Positions 40,783 to 51,037 are shown, numbered from the stretch's first letter. The stretch: 64,000 nucleotides of DNA from Paraburkholderia sp. IMGN_8 (GCF_038050405.1 NZ_CP150901.1:1240001-1304000); one strand, 5' to 3'. Program-made: numbers and translations. Notes: a model not told the origin generated them from the sequence alone.

Positions 40783-43700
40783 ATGCAAGCGAAGAATGAA
40801 GAAGCCGTCACGCACCTGCTGAACGATGTCTTCGAATTTGCACGTGGGCGATTGCCTGAAGCAGCCTTCGCCGTCGTCGAGCCTTTTTTGCGGCACTACT
40901 ACGATTTCGTCGACGCAGACGATCTGCAAAGCCGCGCCATTGCCGATCTATACGGCGCGGCGCTCGCGCACTGGCAAACCGCGCAGCGCTTCGTGCCCGG
41001 CAGCGAACGGCTGCGCGTCTATAACCCGATCCTCGAACAGCACGGCTGGCACTCCGATCACACGGTGATCGAGATCGTCAACGACGACATGCCGTTCCTC
41101 GTCGATTCGGTATCGATGGCGGTCAACCGGCTCGGGCTTGCGCTGCATTCGGTCGTGCATCCGGTGTTTCGCATCTGGCGCGGCCTCGACGGCAGCATCG
41201 TGCGGGTGGGCCAGGGCGCCGCAGAGGCAGCCGATACGCGTTCGCAGCTTGCCTCGTTCATCCACTTCGAAGTCGATCGTTGCGGCGACGCCGCAAAGCT
41301 CGACGCGTTGCGTGACGAGATCGCCAGGGTCTTGCACGACGTGCGTGCCGCGGTGGAAGACTGGCCGAAGATCGTCGAACTCGCGCGCGTCACCATCAAA
41401 GGCATGAAGGCGGGCGAGGCGGGGCCGGAAGGTGTCGAGGCCCGCGCGTTCCTCGAATGGATGGTGGCCGATCACTTTACCTTTCTCGGCCAGCGCGACT
41501 ATGAACTGGTGCAGCACGATATCGGTTTCGGCTTGCGCGCCGTGCCCGGCTCCGGACTCGGCATTCTGCGCGACGCGCAGCCTCCCGCGGGCGCCGCTGA
41601 AATCACGCCGTTGCCGCCCGCCGCGGCCGATATCATCTCCGGTTCGTCGCCGATCTTTCTGACCAAGGCGAACTCGCGGGCAACCGTGCATCGGCCCGGC
41701 TATCTGGACTACGTCGGCATCAAGATGACCGGTGCGGACGGCAAGGTCACGGGCGAGCGGCGTTTCATCGGTCTGTATACGTCCACCGCTTATCTGGTGT
41801 CGGCCTCGGAAATACCGATCGTGCGCCGCAAATGCGCGAACATCGTGCGGCGCGCCGGATTTTTGTCGAAAGGTCATCTGGCCAAGTCGCTGGTGACGGT
41901 GCTCGAAACCTATCCGCGCGACGAACTCTTCCAGGCCGAGGAGAACCAGCTCTACGACATCGCGCTCGGTGTGCTGCGTTTGCAGGAGCACCAGCGCACG
42001 CGTCTGTTCGTGCGGCGCGACCGCTTTGATCGCTTCGTGTCGTGCCTTGTGTTCGTTCCGCGCGACAAGTACAACACCGATTTGCGCCAGCGCATCGCCA
42101 ACCTGCTGGCCGACGCATTCAACGGCGCGAGTGTCGAGTTCACGCCGCTGCTGTCGGAGTCGACGCTCGCGCGCATTCACTTCGTCGTGCATGCGAAACC
42201 GGACGGCATGCCCAGCGTCGATACGCGCGAACTCGAAGCGCGGCTTGTGCAGGTATCGCGCCGCTGGCAGGACGATCTCGCCGACGCCTTGCTCGACGCA
42301 TTCGGCGAAGAGCAGGGCAATCGCCTGCTGCAACACTACGCGGATTCGTTTCCCGCCGGCTATCGCGACGACTATCCAGCCCGCACCGCGGTGCGCGATA
42401 TCGAACTGATCGAACGCGTGCAGGGCAGCGAGCGGCTCGCGATGAACCTGTACCGCCCAATCGAAGCGGGACCGCGTGCGTTTCGCTTCAAGGTCTATCG
42501 TGCCGGCCTGCCGATTGCGCTGTCGCGCAGCTTGCCGATGCTCGAACATCTGGGCGTGCGTGTCGATGAAGAGCGGCCCTATCTGATCGAGGCACAGGGC
42601 GCGACGCCCGCGTGGATTCACGACTTCGGTCTTGAAGTCGCGGACGATACGGAGTTCGATATCGAGCGCGTGAAAGACCTGTTCGAAGAAGCGTTCGAGC
42701 AGGTGTGGACGGGCGCAATCGAAAGCGACGATTTCAACCGCCTCGTGCTGCGCGCGCACCTGAATGCGCGCGAGGTGACGATTCTGCGTGCTTATGCCAA
42801 GTACCTGCGGCAAGTGGGATCGACTTTCAGCGATGCCTACATCGAACGCGCGGTGACCGGCAATCCGGCGATCGCCCGCATGCTGGTCGAGTTGTTCATC
42901 GCGCGCTTCAATCCGGTGTTCGGCGACACGCGCGAGGCGCGCGTCGACGGCTTGTTGAAGACGATCGACAGCGCCCTCGATCAGGTGCCCAATCTCGACG
43001 AAGACCGGATACTCCGGCAGTTTCTCGGCGTGATCAAGGCGACGCAGCGCGCGAACTATTATCGCTTCGACTCCAACGGGCAGCCGAAACCGTATCTGTC
43101 GTTCAAGTTCAATCCGGCGCAGGTGCCCGGTTTGCCTGAACCGAAACCGATGTTCGAGATCTGGGTGTACTCGCCGCGCGTCGAAGGCGTGCATTTGCGC
43201 GGTGGCCGTGTCGCTCGCGGCGGACTGCGCTGGTCGGATCGCCGCGAAGATTTCCGCACGGAAGTGCTCGGCCTGATGAAGGCGCAAATGGTGAAGAACG
43301 TTGTGATCGTGCCGGTCGGCTCGAAAGGCGGCTTCGTCGTGAAGAATCCGCCGCCGCCGACCGATCGCGATGCCTGGATGCGCGAGGGCGTTGCGTGCTA
43401 TCAGACGTTTTTGCGCGGCCTGCTCGATTTGACCGACAACCTCGCGAGCACGGCGGTGGTGCCGCCGCCGGACGTGGTGCGCCACGATCCTGACGATCCC
43501 TATCTGGTGGTCGCTGCCGACAAAGGCACGGCGACGTTCTCCGACTACGCGAACGCCATCTCGCAGGAATACGGCTTCTGGCTCGACGACGCATTCGCGT
43601 CGGGCGGTTCGGTCGGCTATGACCACAAGAAAATGGCGATCACCGCGCGCGGCGCATGGGAGTCGGTGAAGCGGCATTTCCGCGAGATGGGCGTCGATAC

Positions 43701-45624
43701 GCAGACGACCGACTTCACCGTGGTCGGTGTCGGCGACATGTCGGGCGACGTGTTCGGCAACGGCATGCTGTTGTCGCCGCATATCAAACTGGTGGCCGCG
43801 TTCGATCACCGGCATATCTTTCTGGATCCGAATCCCGATCCGGCGGTAAGCCTTGCCGAGCGCGGACGCCTTTTCGTACTCGATCGTTCGAGCTGGGCCG
43901 ACTACGATCCCTCGCTGATCTCCGCCGGCGGCGGCGTGTTTCCACGCACCGCCAAAACGATTCCGTTGTCCGCGGCGGTGCAGGCGGTACTCGGCATCAA
44001 CGCACCGGCGCTGGCGCCGGCCGAACTGATGCGCGCGATTTTGCAGGCGCCTGTCGATCTGCTTTACAACGGCGGCATCGGCACGTATGTGAAGGCGAGC
44101 CGCGAAACGCATCTGCAAGTCGGCGACCGCGCCAACGATGCGATCCGCGTGAACGGTGCCGATCTGCGCTGCAAGGTGGTGGCCGAAGGGGGCAACCTCG
44201 GCCTCACGCAACTTGGGCGCATCGAATTCGCGCAGCGCGGCGGCCGGATCAACACCGATGCGATCGACAACTCGGCGGGCGTCGATTGCTCGGATCACGA
44301 AGTCAACATCAAGATTCTGCTCGGCCTCGTCGTTTCCGATGGCGAGATGACCGAGAAGCAGCGTAATGCACTGCTCGCGGAAATGACCGATGAAGTCGGC
44401 CTGCTGGTGTTGCAGGACAATTATTACCAGACCCAGGCGCTCTCGATTGCTGGCCGTTATGGCACCGAGTTACTCGATGCCGAGGCGCGCCTGATGCGTT
44501 GGCTCGAACGTGCGGGTCGATTGAATCGCGTGATCGAATTTCTGCCGACCGATGAGGAAGTGGCCGAACGCCAGGCCGCAAGACATGGCCTGACTTCGCC
44601 TGAACGCGCAGTATTGCTCGCCTATAGCAAGATGTGGCTGTACGACGCGCTGCTCGAATCGTCGATGCCGGAAGACCCGCTCGTCAGCGACATGCTGATC
44701 GAATATTTCCCGAAGCCGTTGCGGCAGCGCTTTAGCGAACCGATGCAGCGGCACCCGTTGCGGCGCGAAATCCTCGCGACGCACCTGACCAACGCATTGG
44801 TGAACCGTGTGGGTTGCGAGTTTGTGCATCGCCTGATGGAAGAGACGGACGCGCAGCCTGGCGAAATCGTGCGGGCCTGCATTATGGCGCGAGACGTGTT
44901 CGATCTCGATGAGGTATGGCGCAGTATCGACGCGCTCGATAACCGCGTCGCCGATGATGTGCAAGCGCGCATGTTCGTTGAAGTCGCGCGGCTCGTCGAA
45001 CGCGCGGCGTTGTGGTTCCTGCGGCAACTGCAATCGGGCGCGGTGAGCGACGGCGATGTCGCCGGTCTGCTCGCGCGTTGCCGCGACGCCGCGCAACGCC
45101 TCGCGCCGCAATGGCCCGTGCTGTTGCCGACCGCCGATCTGGAAGCGCTGTCCGAGCGGCAACGCGTGCTGGCGGATGCGGGTGTCGATAGCGAACTGGC
45201 GGTGCGGATCGCGAGCGGCGACATCTCGGCGGCTTTGCTCGATATCGCCGAAGTCGCGGCCACCTGCGGGCGCAGCCTGGAGCAGGTGGCGGGCGTGTAT
45301 TTCGCGCTCGGCACGCTGCTGAACTACAACTGGATCAGCGAGCGCGCGGTGGCGTTGACGGCGCCGACGCACTGGGACATGCTGGCGCGCGCCACGGCGC
45401 TGGCCGAACTCGCGCGTCTGAAGCGCGCGTTGACCACGAGCGCGCTGGCCGACGCCGACGAAGCGTCGACGCCGGATGCACTGGTTCATACCTGGCGCGA
45501 GCGGCGCACGTCGCAACTGGAACGCTACGCGCGGCTGCTTGCCGATCTGCGGGCGACCGGCGGCGCGAGCCTGTCGATGCTGCTGGTGATCGTGCGTGAG
45601 ATGGCGGCGCTCGAAAGGGCGTAG
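40783..45624 (+). CDS. NAD-specific glutamate dehydrogenase, giant (about 180 kDa) type
   Basis: A 1613-residue enzyme interconverting glutamate and 2-oxoglutarate plus ammonia with NAD, of the bacterial large GDH class. The N-terminal half (about 1-780) carries ACT-like regulatory segments and helical regions; the catalytic part includes RGGLRWSDRREDFRTEVLGLMKAQMVKN across about residues 805-832, then VPVGSKGGFVVKNPP with the catalytic Lys, and the Rossmann region VVGVGDMSGDVFGNGMLLSP. KVVAEGGNLGLTQLGRIEFAQRGGRINTDAIDNSAGVDCSD is the conserved C-terminal run. The ATG at 40783 has GGGGAG 6 nt upstream. Monocistronic by context. Long antisense frames across it are shadows. Confidence 0.96.
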   Translation: MQAKNEEAVTHLLNDVFEFARGRLPEAAFAVVEPFLRHYYDFVDADDLQSRAIADLYGAALAHWQTAQRFVPGSERLRVYNPILEQHGWHSDHTVIEIVNDDMPFLVDSVSMAVNRLGLALHSVVHPVFRIWRGLDGSIVRVGQGAAEAADTRSQLASFIHFEVDRCGDAAKLDALRDEIARVLHDVRAAVEDWPKIVELARVTIKGMKAGEAGPEGVEARAFLEWMVADHFTFLGQRDYELVQHDIGFGLRAVPGSGLGILRDAQPPAGAAEITPLPPAAADIISGSSPIFLTKANSRATVHRPGYLDYVGIKMTGADGKVTGERRFIGLYTSTAYLVSASEIPIVRRKCANIVRRAGFLSKGHLAKSLVTVLETYPRDELFQAEENQLYDIALGVLRLQEHQRTRLFVRRDRFDRFVSCLVFVPRDKYNTDLRQRIANLLADAFNGASVEFTPLLSESTLARIHFVVHAKPDGMPSVDTRELEARLVQVSRRWQDDLADALLDAFGEEQGNRLLQHYADSFPAGYRDDYPARTAVRDIELIERVQGSERLAMNLYRPIEAGPRAFRFKVYRAGLPIALSRSLPMLEHLGVRVDEERPYLIEAQGATPAWIHDFGLEVADDTEFDIERVKDLFEEAFEQVWTGAIESDDFNRLVLRAHLNAREVTILRAYAKYLRQVGSTFSDAYIERAVTGNPAIARMLVELFIARFNPVFGDTREARVDGLLKTIDSALDQVPNLDEDRILRQFLGVIKATQRANYYRFDSNGQPKPYLSFKFNPAQVPGLPEPKPMFEIWVYSPRVEGVHLRGGRVARGGLRWSDRREDFRTEVLGLMKAQMVKNVVIVPVGSKGGFVVKNPPPPTDRDAWMREGVACYQTFLRGLLDLTDNLASTAVVPPPDVVRHDPDDPYLVVAADKGTATFSDYANAISQEYGFWLDDAFASGGSVGYDHKKMAITARGAWESVKRHFREMGVDTQTTDFTVVGVGDMSGDVFGNGMLLSPHIKLVAAFDHRHIFLDPNPDPAVSLAERGRLFVLDRSSWADYDPSLISAGGGVFPRTAKTIPLSAAVQAVLGINAPALAPAELMRAILQAPVDLLYNGGIGTYVKASRETHLQVGDRANDAIRVNGADLRCKVVAEGGNLGLTQLGRIEFAQRGGRINTDAIDNSAGVDCSDHEVNIKILLGLVVSDGEMTEKQRNALLAEMTDEVGLLVLQDNYYQTQALSIAGRYGTELLDAEARLMRWLERAGRLNRVIEFLPTDEEVAERQAARHGLTSPERAVLLAYSKMWLYDALLESSMPEDPLVSDMLIEYFPKPLRQRFSEPMQRHPLRREILATHLTNALVNRVGCEFVHRLMEETDAQPGEIVRACIMARDVFDLDEVWRSIDALDNRVADDVQARMFVEVARLVERAALWFLRQLQSGAVSDGDVAGLLARCRDAAQRLAPQWPVLLPTADLEALSERQRVLADAGVDSELAVRIASGDISAALLDIAEVAATCGRSLEQVAGVYFALGTLLNYNWISERAVALTAPTHWDMLARATALAELARLKRALTTSALADADEASTPDALVHTWRERRTSQLERYARLLADLRATGGASLSMLLVIVREMAALERA

Positions 45625-45780
45625 TACGGCGGGCTGTGGGCGAGGGGAGACGGCGCAGAACGTAGCGCAAAACACGGCGCAGAACGGCGCCGGTTGGACG
45701 CATGCCGCCCGGCATGCCCATAATACGAACTATTGCCAACCGAAAGCTCGCCGAAAACTCACGGAAAACAATTAACGACG

Positions 45781-46686
45781 ATGAAAGAAGAATCGCCGAA
45801 AGCCATTTTTTACGCGCTCGCCGCCAACCTCGGCATCGCCGTCTGCAAGTTCGCCGCGGCCGCGTTCACCGGTTCCGGTTCGATGTTCGCCGAAGCCATT
45901 CACTCCACCGCCGATTGCGGCAATCAGCTGCTGTTGCTGTTCGGCCTGCGTGAAGCGCGCAAACCGGCGAGCCCGCTGCATCCGATGGGCAAGGGTCGCG
46001 AAATCAATTTCTATTCGCTGCTCGTCGCATTGCTGCTGTTTTTTGTAGGCGGCGCGTTTTCGGTGTACGAGGGCGTGCATCGTCTGTTTGCGCGCGAGCC
46101 TCTGCAGTATGCGTATGTGGCGCTGGTAGTACTCGGCGTTTCGGTGGTGCTCGAAGCGCTGTCGTTGTGGGGCGCCGTCAAGGAGATCCGCAAAACGAAT
46201 CCGGACAAAAGCATGTGGCGCTGGTTTCGCGAGACCCGCGAATCCGAGCTGCTGGTCGTGGCAGGGGAAGATATTGCCGCGTTGGCCGGCCTCGCGATCG
46301 CGTTCGTTGCAGTGCTTCTGACGATGGTGACCGGCAATCCGCTGTATGACGCGTTGGGCTCGATCGGCGTGGGCCTGCTGCTGATGGTGATTGCGTGGCT
46401 GGTGGCGCGTGAAGTGAAGTCGATGATCGTCGGCGAATCGGCGAGCCCGGAAGTGCGCCGTGCGATCGAGGCGCATTTGCGCGCACGTAACGAGATTCGC
46501 GGCATCATCAATATGATTACGCTGCAATGGGGCCGGCATGTCGTGGTGGCGGTGCAGGCGGAAATGATCGACTACGCGAGCGGCCGCGCGTTGGTCGATG
46601 CGATCAACGTGATCGAGGCCGATTTGCAGGCAGCGTTTCCGCAAGTGCGCTGGGTGTTTTTCGAACCGGACGTGCCGCGCGTTTGA
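45781..46686 (+). CDS. Cation diffusion facilitator (CDF) family transporter
   Basis: A 301-residue inner-membrane metal:proton antiporter. Helix 2 has SGSMFAEAIHSTADCGNQLLLLFG, with the H-x-x-x-D metal site (HSTAD), the family signature; later ELLVVAGEDIAALAGLAIAFVAV gives the helix-5 site (E/D-D pattern) and the C-terminal cytoplasmic domain contains GRHVVVAVQAEMIDY. Ala/Glu in place of some zinc ligands in helix 5 means the metal (zinc, manganese, iron) cannot be read. The ATG at 45781 is chosen because homologous sequence begins there; its ribosome site is weak. A frame from 45733 adds 16 residues. Confidence 0.9.
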   Translation: MKEESPKAIFYALAANLGIAVCKFAAAAFTGSGSMFAEAIHSTADCGNQLLLLFGLREARKPASPLHPMGKGREINFYSLLVALLLFFVGGAFSVYEGVHRLFAREPLQYAYVALVVLGVSVVLEALSLWGAVKEIRKTNPDKSMWRWFRETRESELLVVAGEDIAALAGLAIAFVAVLLTMVTGNPLYDALGSIGVGLLLMVIAWLVAREVKSMIVGESASPEVRRAIEAHLRARNEIRGIINMITLQWGRHVVVAVQAEMIDYASGRALVDAINVIEADLQAAFPQVRWVFFEPDVPRV

Positions 46687-46820
46687 CCCTCTAATGCCTG
46701 ACTCGATCCGCGCCGATTGATGAATTTTGCTTGAAAGCCTATTGCTCCCGAGGTGGTTGAAGCGTGCCGCCGTGATGCCAATAATGGTTTCACGGTTTTC
46801 CACTTCACCAGGAGCAACAC

Positions 46821-47657
46821 ATGCGTACGTGGTTCATTACCGGCGTCAGCAGCGGCTTTGGCCGCGCCCTCGCCGAACGTCTGCTCGAGAAAGGCGAGCG
46901 TGTTGTCGGCACGTTTCGCCATGCAGCGGGCATCGCGGAATTCGAAGCGCTACCGAACTCGAACGGCCGCGCATTCGGCGTGCTGGCCGACGTCACCGAT
47001 GAGGCCGCCGTGTACCGGGCGGTGCGCGACGCGGAAGAACGCACGGGCGGCATCGACGTGCTGGTGAACAATGCGGGCTACGGTCTCGAAGGCGCGATCG
47101 AGGAGGCCACGCTCGATCAGGTGCGCCACCAGTTCGAAGTCAACGTGTTCGGCGCGGTCGCCGTGATGCAGGCGGCGCTGCCCTCCATGCGCAAACGCCG
47201 CGCGGGACACATCGTCAATATCACGTCGATGGGCGGGTTGACCACGTTTGCGGGCGTCGGCATTTACAACGGCAGCAAGTTCGCGCTCGAAGGCATCTCC
47301 GAGGCGCTGGCGAAGGAAGTCAAGCCGCTTGGGATCAAGGTGACCATCGTCGAGCCAGGCGGTTTCCGCACCAATTGGGCGGGTGGGTCGATGGTCCATG
47401 TCGAACGCCGGATCGGCGATTACGACGAGACCGCGGGCGCGTTCCGCAAGGCCTTGGAGCAGCGCAACGGCCGCCAGCCAGGCGACCCGCAAAAGGCCGC
47501 CGATGCGATCATCCTCGCGGTCGATGCGCAAGAGCCGCCGCTGCATCTGCTGCTCGGCCACGACGCGTTGCAATGGGTCGGACAGAAGCTCGGCGCGTTG
47601 CAAGCGGAGTTGCTGAAGTGGGCGCCGGTTTCGGCGGGTACGAACTTCGATGCGTGA
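46821..47657 (+). CDS. Short-chain dehydrogenase/reductase (SDR)
   Basis: A 278-residue classical SDR. The cofactor motif T-G-x-x-x-G-x-G reads TGVSSGFGRALAERLLEKG, with NNAGYG following; the catalytic triad is Ser in NITSMGG, Tyr and Lys in YNGSKFALEG. PGGFRTNW after the active site is typical of the subgroup annotated as oxidoreductases/SDR acting on small ketones. An Arg-poor stretch after the Gly motif makes the NAD versus NADP choice unclear. It is preceded by CAGGAG about 8 nt before the ATG and converges on the LysR gene. Confidence 0.93.
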   Translation: MRTWFITGVSSGFGRALAERLLEKGERVVGTFRHAAGIAEFEALPNSNGRAFGVLADVTDEAAVYRAVRDAEERTGGIDVLVNNAGYGLEGAIEEATLDQVRHQFEVNVFGAVAVMQAALPSMRKRRAGHIVNITSMGGLTTFAGVGIYNGSKFALEGISEALAKEVKPLGIKVTIVEPGGFRTNWAGGSMVHVERRIGDYDETAGAFRKALEQRNGRQPGDPQKAADAIILAVDAQEPPLHLLLGHDALQWVGQKLGALQAELLKWAPVSAGTNFDA

Positions 47658-47700
47658 TCGATGCGGTCGACGTAATGGGTGAGCGACGCCCGGTCCGGCC

Positions 47701-48717
47701 TCAGGCACGGGCAGGGCGTTTAGCGCCCGCAGCGGTTTTGAGCTTGGGCTTCGGCTGTGATTTCGCTTTAGGCGCGGCTTGTGGTTCGCGCAACGCCGCA
47801 ACGAGGCTTTCCGGAAGCGCCGCGCGGTTCGTGACCTGCTTGATGAAATCGATAAATACGCGCAGCTTGGGCGGCATGCTGCTGCGATTGAAATAGTACA
47901 GATACAGGTTCATCGGCGGACTCCAGTCTGCGAGAACCTGCACCAGCTGCCCATTGCGCACGAAACGCTCCACGTAGTGATTCATCAGATACGCCACGCC
48001 GACGCCGTCGAGCGCGGCTTGCAGCATCAGAATCGAATCGTTGGTGGTCAAGCGTCCGTTGACTTCGATCTGCACGCTCTCGCCGTCGCGTTCGAATTCC
48101 CAGCGATATAGCGTGCCGGTGCTTTCGCCGCGAAAATGCACACAGTCGTGATTGCGCAGCGCCAGCGGATGGTCCGGCACGCCGCGCCGCGCGAGATATT
48201 CGGGCGACGCGACCACCGCCGCCTGCAGATCCGACAGTAACGGCACCACCATCATGTCTTTCTCCAGCACGTCGCCGAAGCGAATGCCGGCGTCATAGCC
48301 TTGCGACACCACATCGGTAATGCCGTTGTCGATGGTGATGTCGAGACCGATGTCGGGATGCGCGTCGAGAAACTCGCGCAGCACCGGTTCGAGCAGCATC
48401 ACACTGGCGCTGCGCGGCACGTTCAGACGCAGGATGCCTGCCGGTTTGCCCGACGAGCCGGCCATGTCCTGTACCGCAAGACGCAACTGGCTGACGAGCG
48501 GCTCGACGCGCGCGAGGAACGCAGCGCCCGCTTCAGTGAGGCTGACGCTGCGCGTGGTGCGATTGAAGAGCCGCACGTCGAGACGATTCTCGAGTTGGCG
48601 AATCGTATGGCTGATCGCCGAGGGCGTGACGCCGAGCGCGATTGCCGCCGCGGTGAAGCTGCGCGCCTCGGCGACGCGTACGAACACGCCCAGTCCATCG
48701 AGTCCGTCTGATTCCAC
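47701..48717 (-). CDS. LysR-family regulator paired with an aldo/keto reductase
   Basis: A 338-residue LysR regulator. HTH at about residues 1-65 (DGLDGLGVFVRVAEARSFTA, AAIALGVTPSAISHTIRQLE, LFNRTTRSVSLTEAG), the type common in regulators of oxidative or aldehyde responses. A basic Lys/Ala/Pro-rich tail (KAKSQPKPKLKTAAGAKRPA) extends about 25 residues past the effector domain, an oddity. It lies 28 nt downstream of the aldo/keto reductase gene on the same strand and so is probably co-transcribed with it. Confidence 0.92.
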   Translation of the reverse strand: MESDGLDGLGVFVRVAEARSFTAAAIALGVTPSAISHTIRQLENRLDVRLFNRTTRSVSLTEAGAAFLARVEPLVSQLRLAVQDMAGSSGKPAGILRLNVPRSASVMLLEPVLREFLDAHPDIGLDITIDNGITDVVSQGYDAGIRFGDVLEKDMMVVPLLSDLQAAVVASPEYLARRGVPDHPLALRNHDCVHFRGESTGTLYRWEFERDGESVQIEVNGRLTTNDSILMLQAALDGVGVAYLMNHYVERFVRNGQLVQVLADWSPPMNLYLYYFNRSSMPPKLRVFIDFIKQVTNRAALPESLVAALREPQAAPKAKSQPKPKLKTAAGAKRPARA

Positions 48718-48745
48718 TTGTCCTCGTCCCTCGCAGGTCTGCCGT

Positions 48746-49726
48746 TTATTGGAAGCCGGTTACCGCATGCGGCACATACAGTTCTTCGAGCTGGCGGATT
48801 TCGTCCGCGCTAAGATTCAACGACAGCGCCGCGACCGCGTCGTCCAGATGATGCAATTTGGTCGCGCCGACGATCGGCGCCGTAATCGGCTTCTTTTGCA
48901 GCACCCACGCAAGCGCGACCTGGGCGCGCGGCACGCCGCGCTGGCTGGCGATCTGACCGACCCGCTCGACGATGCGGCGATCCGCGTCTTCGGTTTGCGC
49001 GTAAAGCGTACGGCCGAATGCATCGGTTTCCGAGCGCGCGCTTTCGGTGTTCCAGTCGCGCGTGAGGCGTCCGCGCGCCAGCGGGCTCCACGGTATCACG
49101 CCGATGCCTTCGCTTTCGCATAGCGGCAGCATCTCGCGTTCTTCCTCGCGATACAGCAGGTTCACGTAGTTCTGCATCGTCACGAAACGCGTCCAGCCGT
49201 GTTTTTCGGCGACGTGCAGCGCCTTGGCGAATTGCCACGCATACATCGACGATGCACCGATATAGCGCGCCTTGCCGGCCTTCACGACATCATGGAGCGC
49301 TTCCATGGTTTCCTCGATCGGCGTGGTGTAGTCCCAGCGGTGGATCTGGTACAGATCGACGTAATCGGTGCCGAGGCGCCTCAGGCTGTTGTCGATCTCC
49401 GCCATGATCGCCTTGCGCGACAGACCGGCGCCGTTCGGCCCTGGATGCATGCGGCTGTTTACCTTGGTGGCCAGCACGATCTCGTCGCGCTTCGCGAAGT
49501 TCTTGAGCGCGCGGCCGACGATTTCTTCGCTGGTGCCGTCGGAATAGACGTTCGCCGTATCGAAGAAATTGATGCCGTGGTCGAGCGCCTGCTTGATGAA
49601 CGGGCGCGCCGCTTCGTCGCCGAGCGACCAGGGGTGCGTGCCGCGAGACGGCACGCCGTAGCTCATGCAACCGAGACAAAGACGCGATACATCGAGGCCG
49701 GTACGGCCGAGTTTCACATAGTCCAT
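48746..49726 (-). CDS. Aldo/keto reductase
   Basis: A 326-residue NADPH-dependent TIM-barrel reductase. It starts MDYVKLGRTGLDVSRLCLGC, the signature of the YajO/Gre3-like branch, with NFFDTANVYSDGTSEEIVG holding catalytic Asp and Tyr, LATKVNSRM the Lys, and YVDLYQIHRWDYTTPIEETM the His/Asp strand. IPWSPLARGRLTRDWN is the conserved cofactor-side loop. Substrate broad or unknown, usually aldehydes. A LysR gene follows 28 nt later. The upstream gap (49727-49963) is divergent with the nucleoside permease gene. Confidence 0.94.
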   Translation of the reverse strand: MDYVKLGRTGLDVSRLCLGCMSYGVPSRGTHPWSLGDEAARPFIKQALDHGINFFDTANVYSDGTSEEIVGRALKNFAKRDEIVLATKVNSRMHPGPNGAGLSRKAIMAEIDNSLRRLGTDYVDLYQIHRWDYTTPIEETMEALHDVVKAGKARYIGASSMYAWQFAKALHVAEKHGWTRFVTMQNYVNLLYREEEREMLPLCESEGIGVIPWSPLARGRLTRDWNTESARSETDAFGRTLYAQTEDADRRIVERVGQIASQRGVPRAQVALAWVLQKKPITAPIVGATKLHHLDDAVAALSLNLSADEIRQLEELYVPHAVTGFQ

Positions 49727-49963
49727 CGTGGTGCTCCTGTTTTGAAGTGCACAAAGGCGGTGCGTGCAGCGGACCTTCGATTATAGGAAGCGGTGGGGCG
49801 CGATTGACAAGCTGATCCGCATGCTTTGCTGAGCAGGATTTGACAATGGTGCAGGAATTTACACATCGCGTAGTGGAAAATAATTTCTTCACATCTATAC
49901 TTCTTTCGGCTTGAAAGCAGCACCTTCTCCCAATCCGCATCACAAGCAAAAGGAAGGATCACG

Positions 49964-51037
49964 ATGCTGACTCGCACACTCGGTGCAATCTCTGCTATTA
50001 CGCTGGCGGCCTGCGCGGCCTTTTCAGCCGGACCCGCCAACGCGGACGACAACGACGGATTCGCGCAAGGAGACGGCGGCTCGCGCGGACGGCCGGTCAA
50101 GGTAATGATTATTTCGATGTTCGGGCCGGAGGGGCAGGTGTGGCTCGACCGGCTCGGGCCATGGCGTGACATTCCGGTCGATGGGTTGTCGCCCGATTAC
50201 CCGAATGTTCATTGCAATAAGCAGGACGTGTGCGTCATGACTACTGGCATGGGGCATAGCAACGCTGCCGCGTCGATCATGGCTTTGACGTTTTCACCGC
50301 GGTTCGATTTGCGGCATACGTATTTCATGGTGGCTGGGATTGCCGGGATCGATCCCCAGCAGGGGACGGTTGGGTCCGCCGCCTGGGCGAAGTATCTGGT
50401 CGACTTCGGGATTCAGTGGGAGATCGATGGGCGGGAGATCCCTCCTGGCTGGAGTACGGGCTACCTGGGGATCAATACCAAGAGTCCTACCGATAAGCCG
50501 CCGCTTGACTATCGGACTGAGGTTTTTCAGTTGAACACTCAGCTTGCCGATACGGCTTTTGCTTTGTCTCATAGTGTCGTGCTGGCTGATAATGCGCAGG
50601 CTCAGGCTGCTCGGGCCAAGTATTCTTATGCGCCTGCCAATCGGCCGCCTACTGTTGTTCAGTGCGATACGTTAGCTGGCGATACCTGGTGGTCAGGGAC
50701 GCTGCTTGGGCAGCGGGCTCGGGATTGGACCAGGATTCTGACCGATAACAAGGGCGTCTATTGCACCACGCAGCAGGAGGATAACGCTACTTATGAGGCG
50801 CTTAAGCGCGCGGCCTCTGTGCATAAGGTCGACTTGAATCGGGTCGCTGTGCTGCGGGCTGGGTCTGATTTTGATCGGCCTTACGATGGGCAGTCTAGTG
50901 CGGATAATCTGCTCAACTATGCTGCGCAAGGGGGCTTTACTATCGCTATTGAGAACCTCTTCCGGTCTGGGAATCCGCTTGTGCAGGATATTGCCACGCA
51001 TTGGAGTGAGTGGAGGGACGCCGTGCCGCGGCGTTAG
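49964..51037 (+). CDS. Purine nucleoside permease (NUP) family protein
   Basis: A 357-residue secreted protein of the NUP family, named after yeast nucleoside permease but in bacteria probably a periplasmic nucleoside-phosphorylase-like binding or hydrolytic protein. The signal peptide (MLTRTLGAISAITLAACAAF, cut near ANA|DD) is followed by KVMIISMFGPEGQVWLDRLG, VCVMTTGMGHSNAAASIMAL, YFMVAGIAGIDPQQGTVGSAAWA and DTLAGDTWWSGTLLG. Its base composition changes along the gene: from about 50190 to the stop, T-ending codons become frequent (in 50521-50580, 24 T and 9 A), unlike its own 5' end. Inverted-repeat module 2 starts at its stop. Confidence 0.85.
   Translation: MLTRTLGAISAITLAACAAFSAGPANADDNDGFAQGDGGSRGRPVKVMIISMFGPEGQVWLDRLGPWRDIPVDGLSPDYPNVHCNKQDVCVMTTGMGHSNAAASIMALTFSPRFDLRHTYFMVAGIAGIDPQQGTVGSAAWAKYLVDFGIQWEIDGREIPPGWSTGYLGINTKSPTDKPPLDYRTEVFQLNTQLADTAFALSHSVVLADNAQAQAARAKYSYAPANRPPTVVQCDTLAGDTWWSGTLLGQRARDWTRILTDNKGVYCTTQQEDNATYEALKRAASVHKVDLNRVAVLRAGSDFDRPYDGQSSADNLLNYAAQGGFTIAIENLFRSGNPLVQDIATHWSEWRDAVPRR

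Noticed and set aside
40948..44298. Very long minus-strand open frame (over 1,100 codons) opposite the glutamate dehydrogenase gene
   Set aside because: It is antisense to a clear GDH and has the Arg/His/Asp-rich composition of a shadow frame in high-GC DNA; no family motif or ribosome site.
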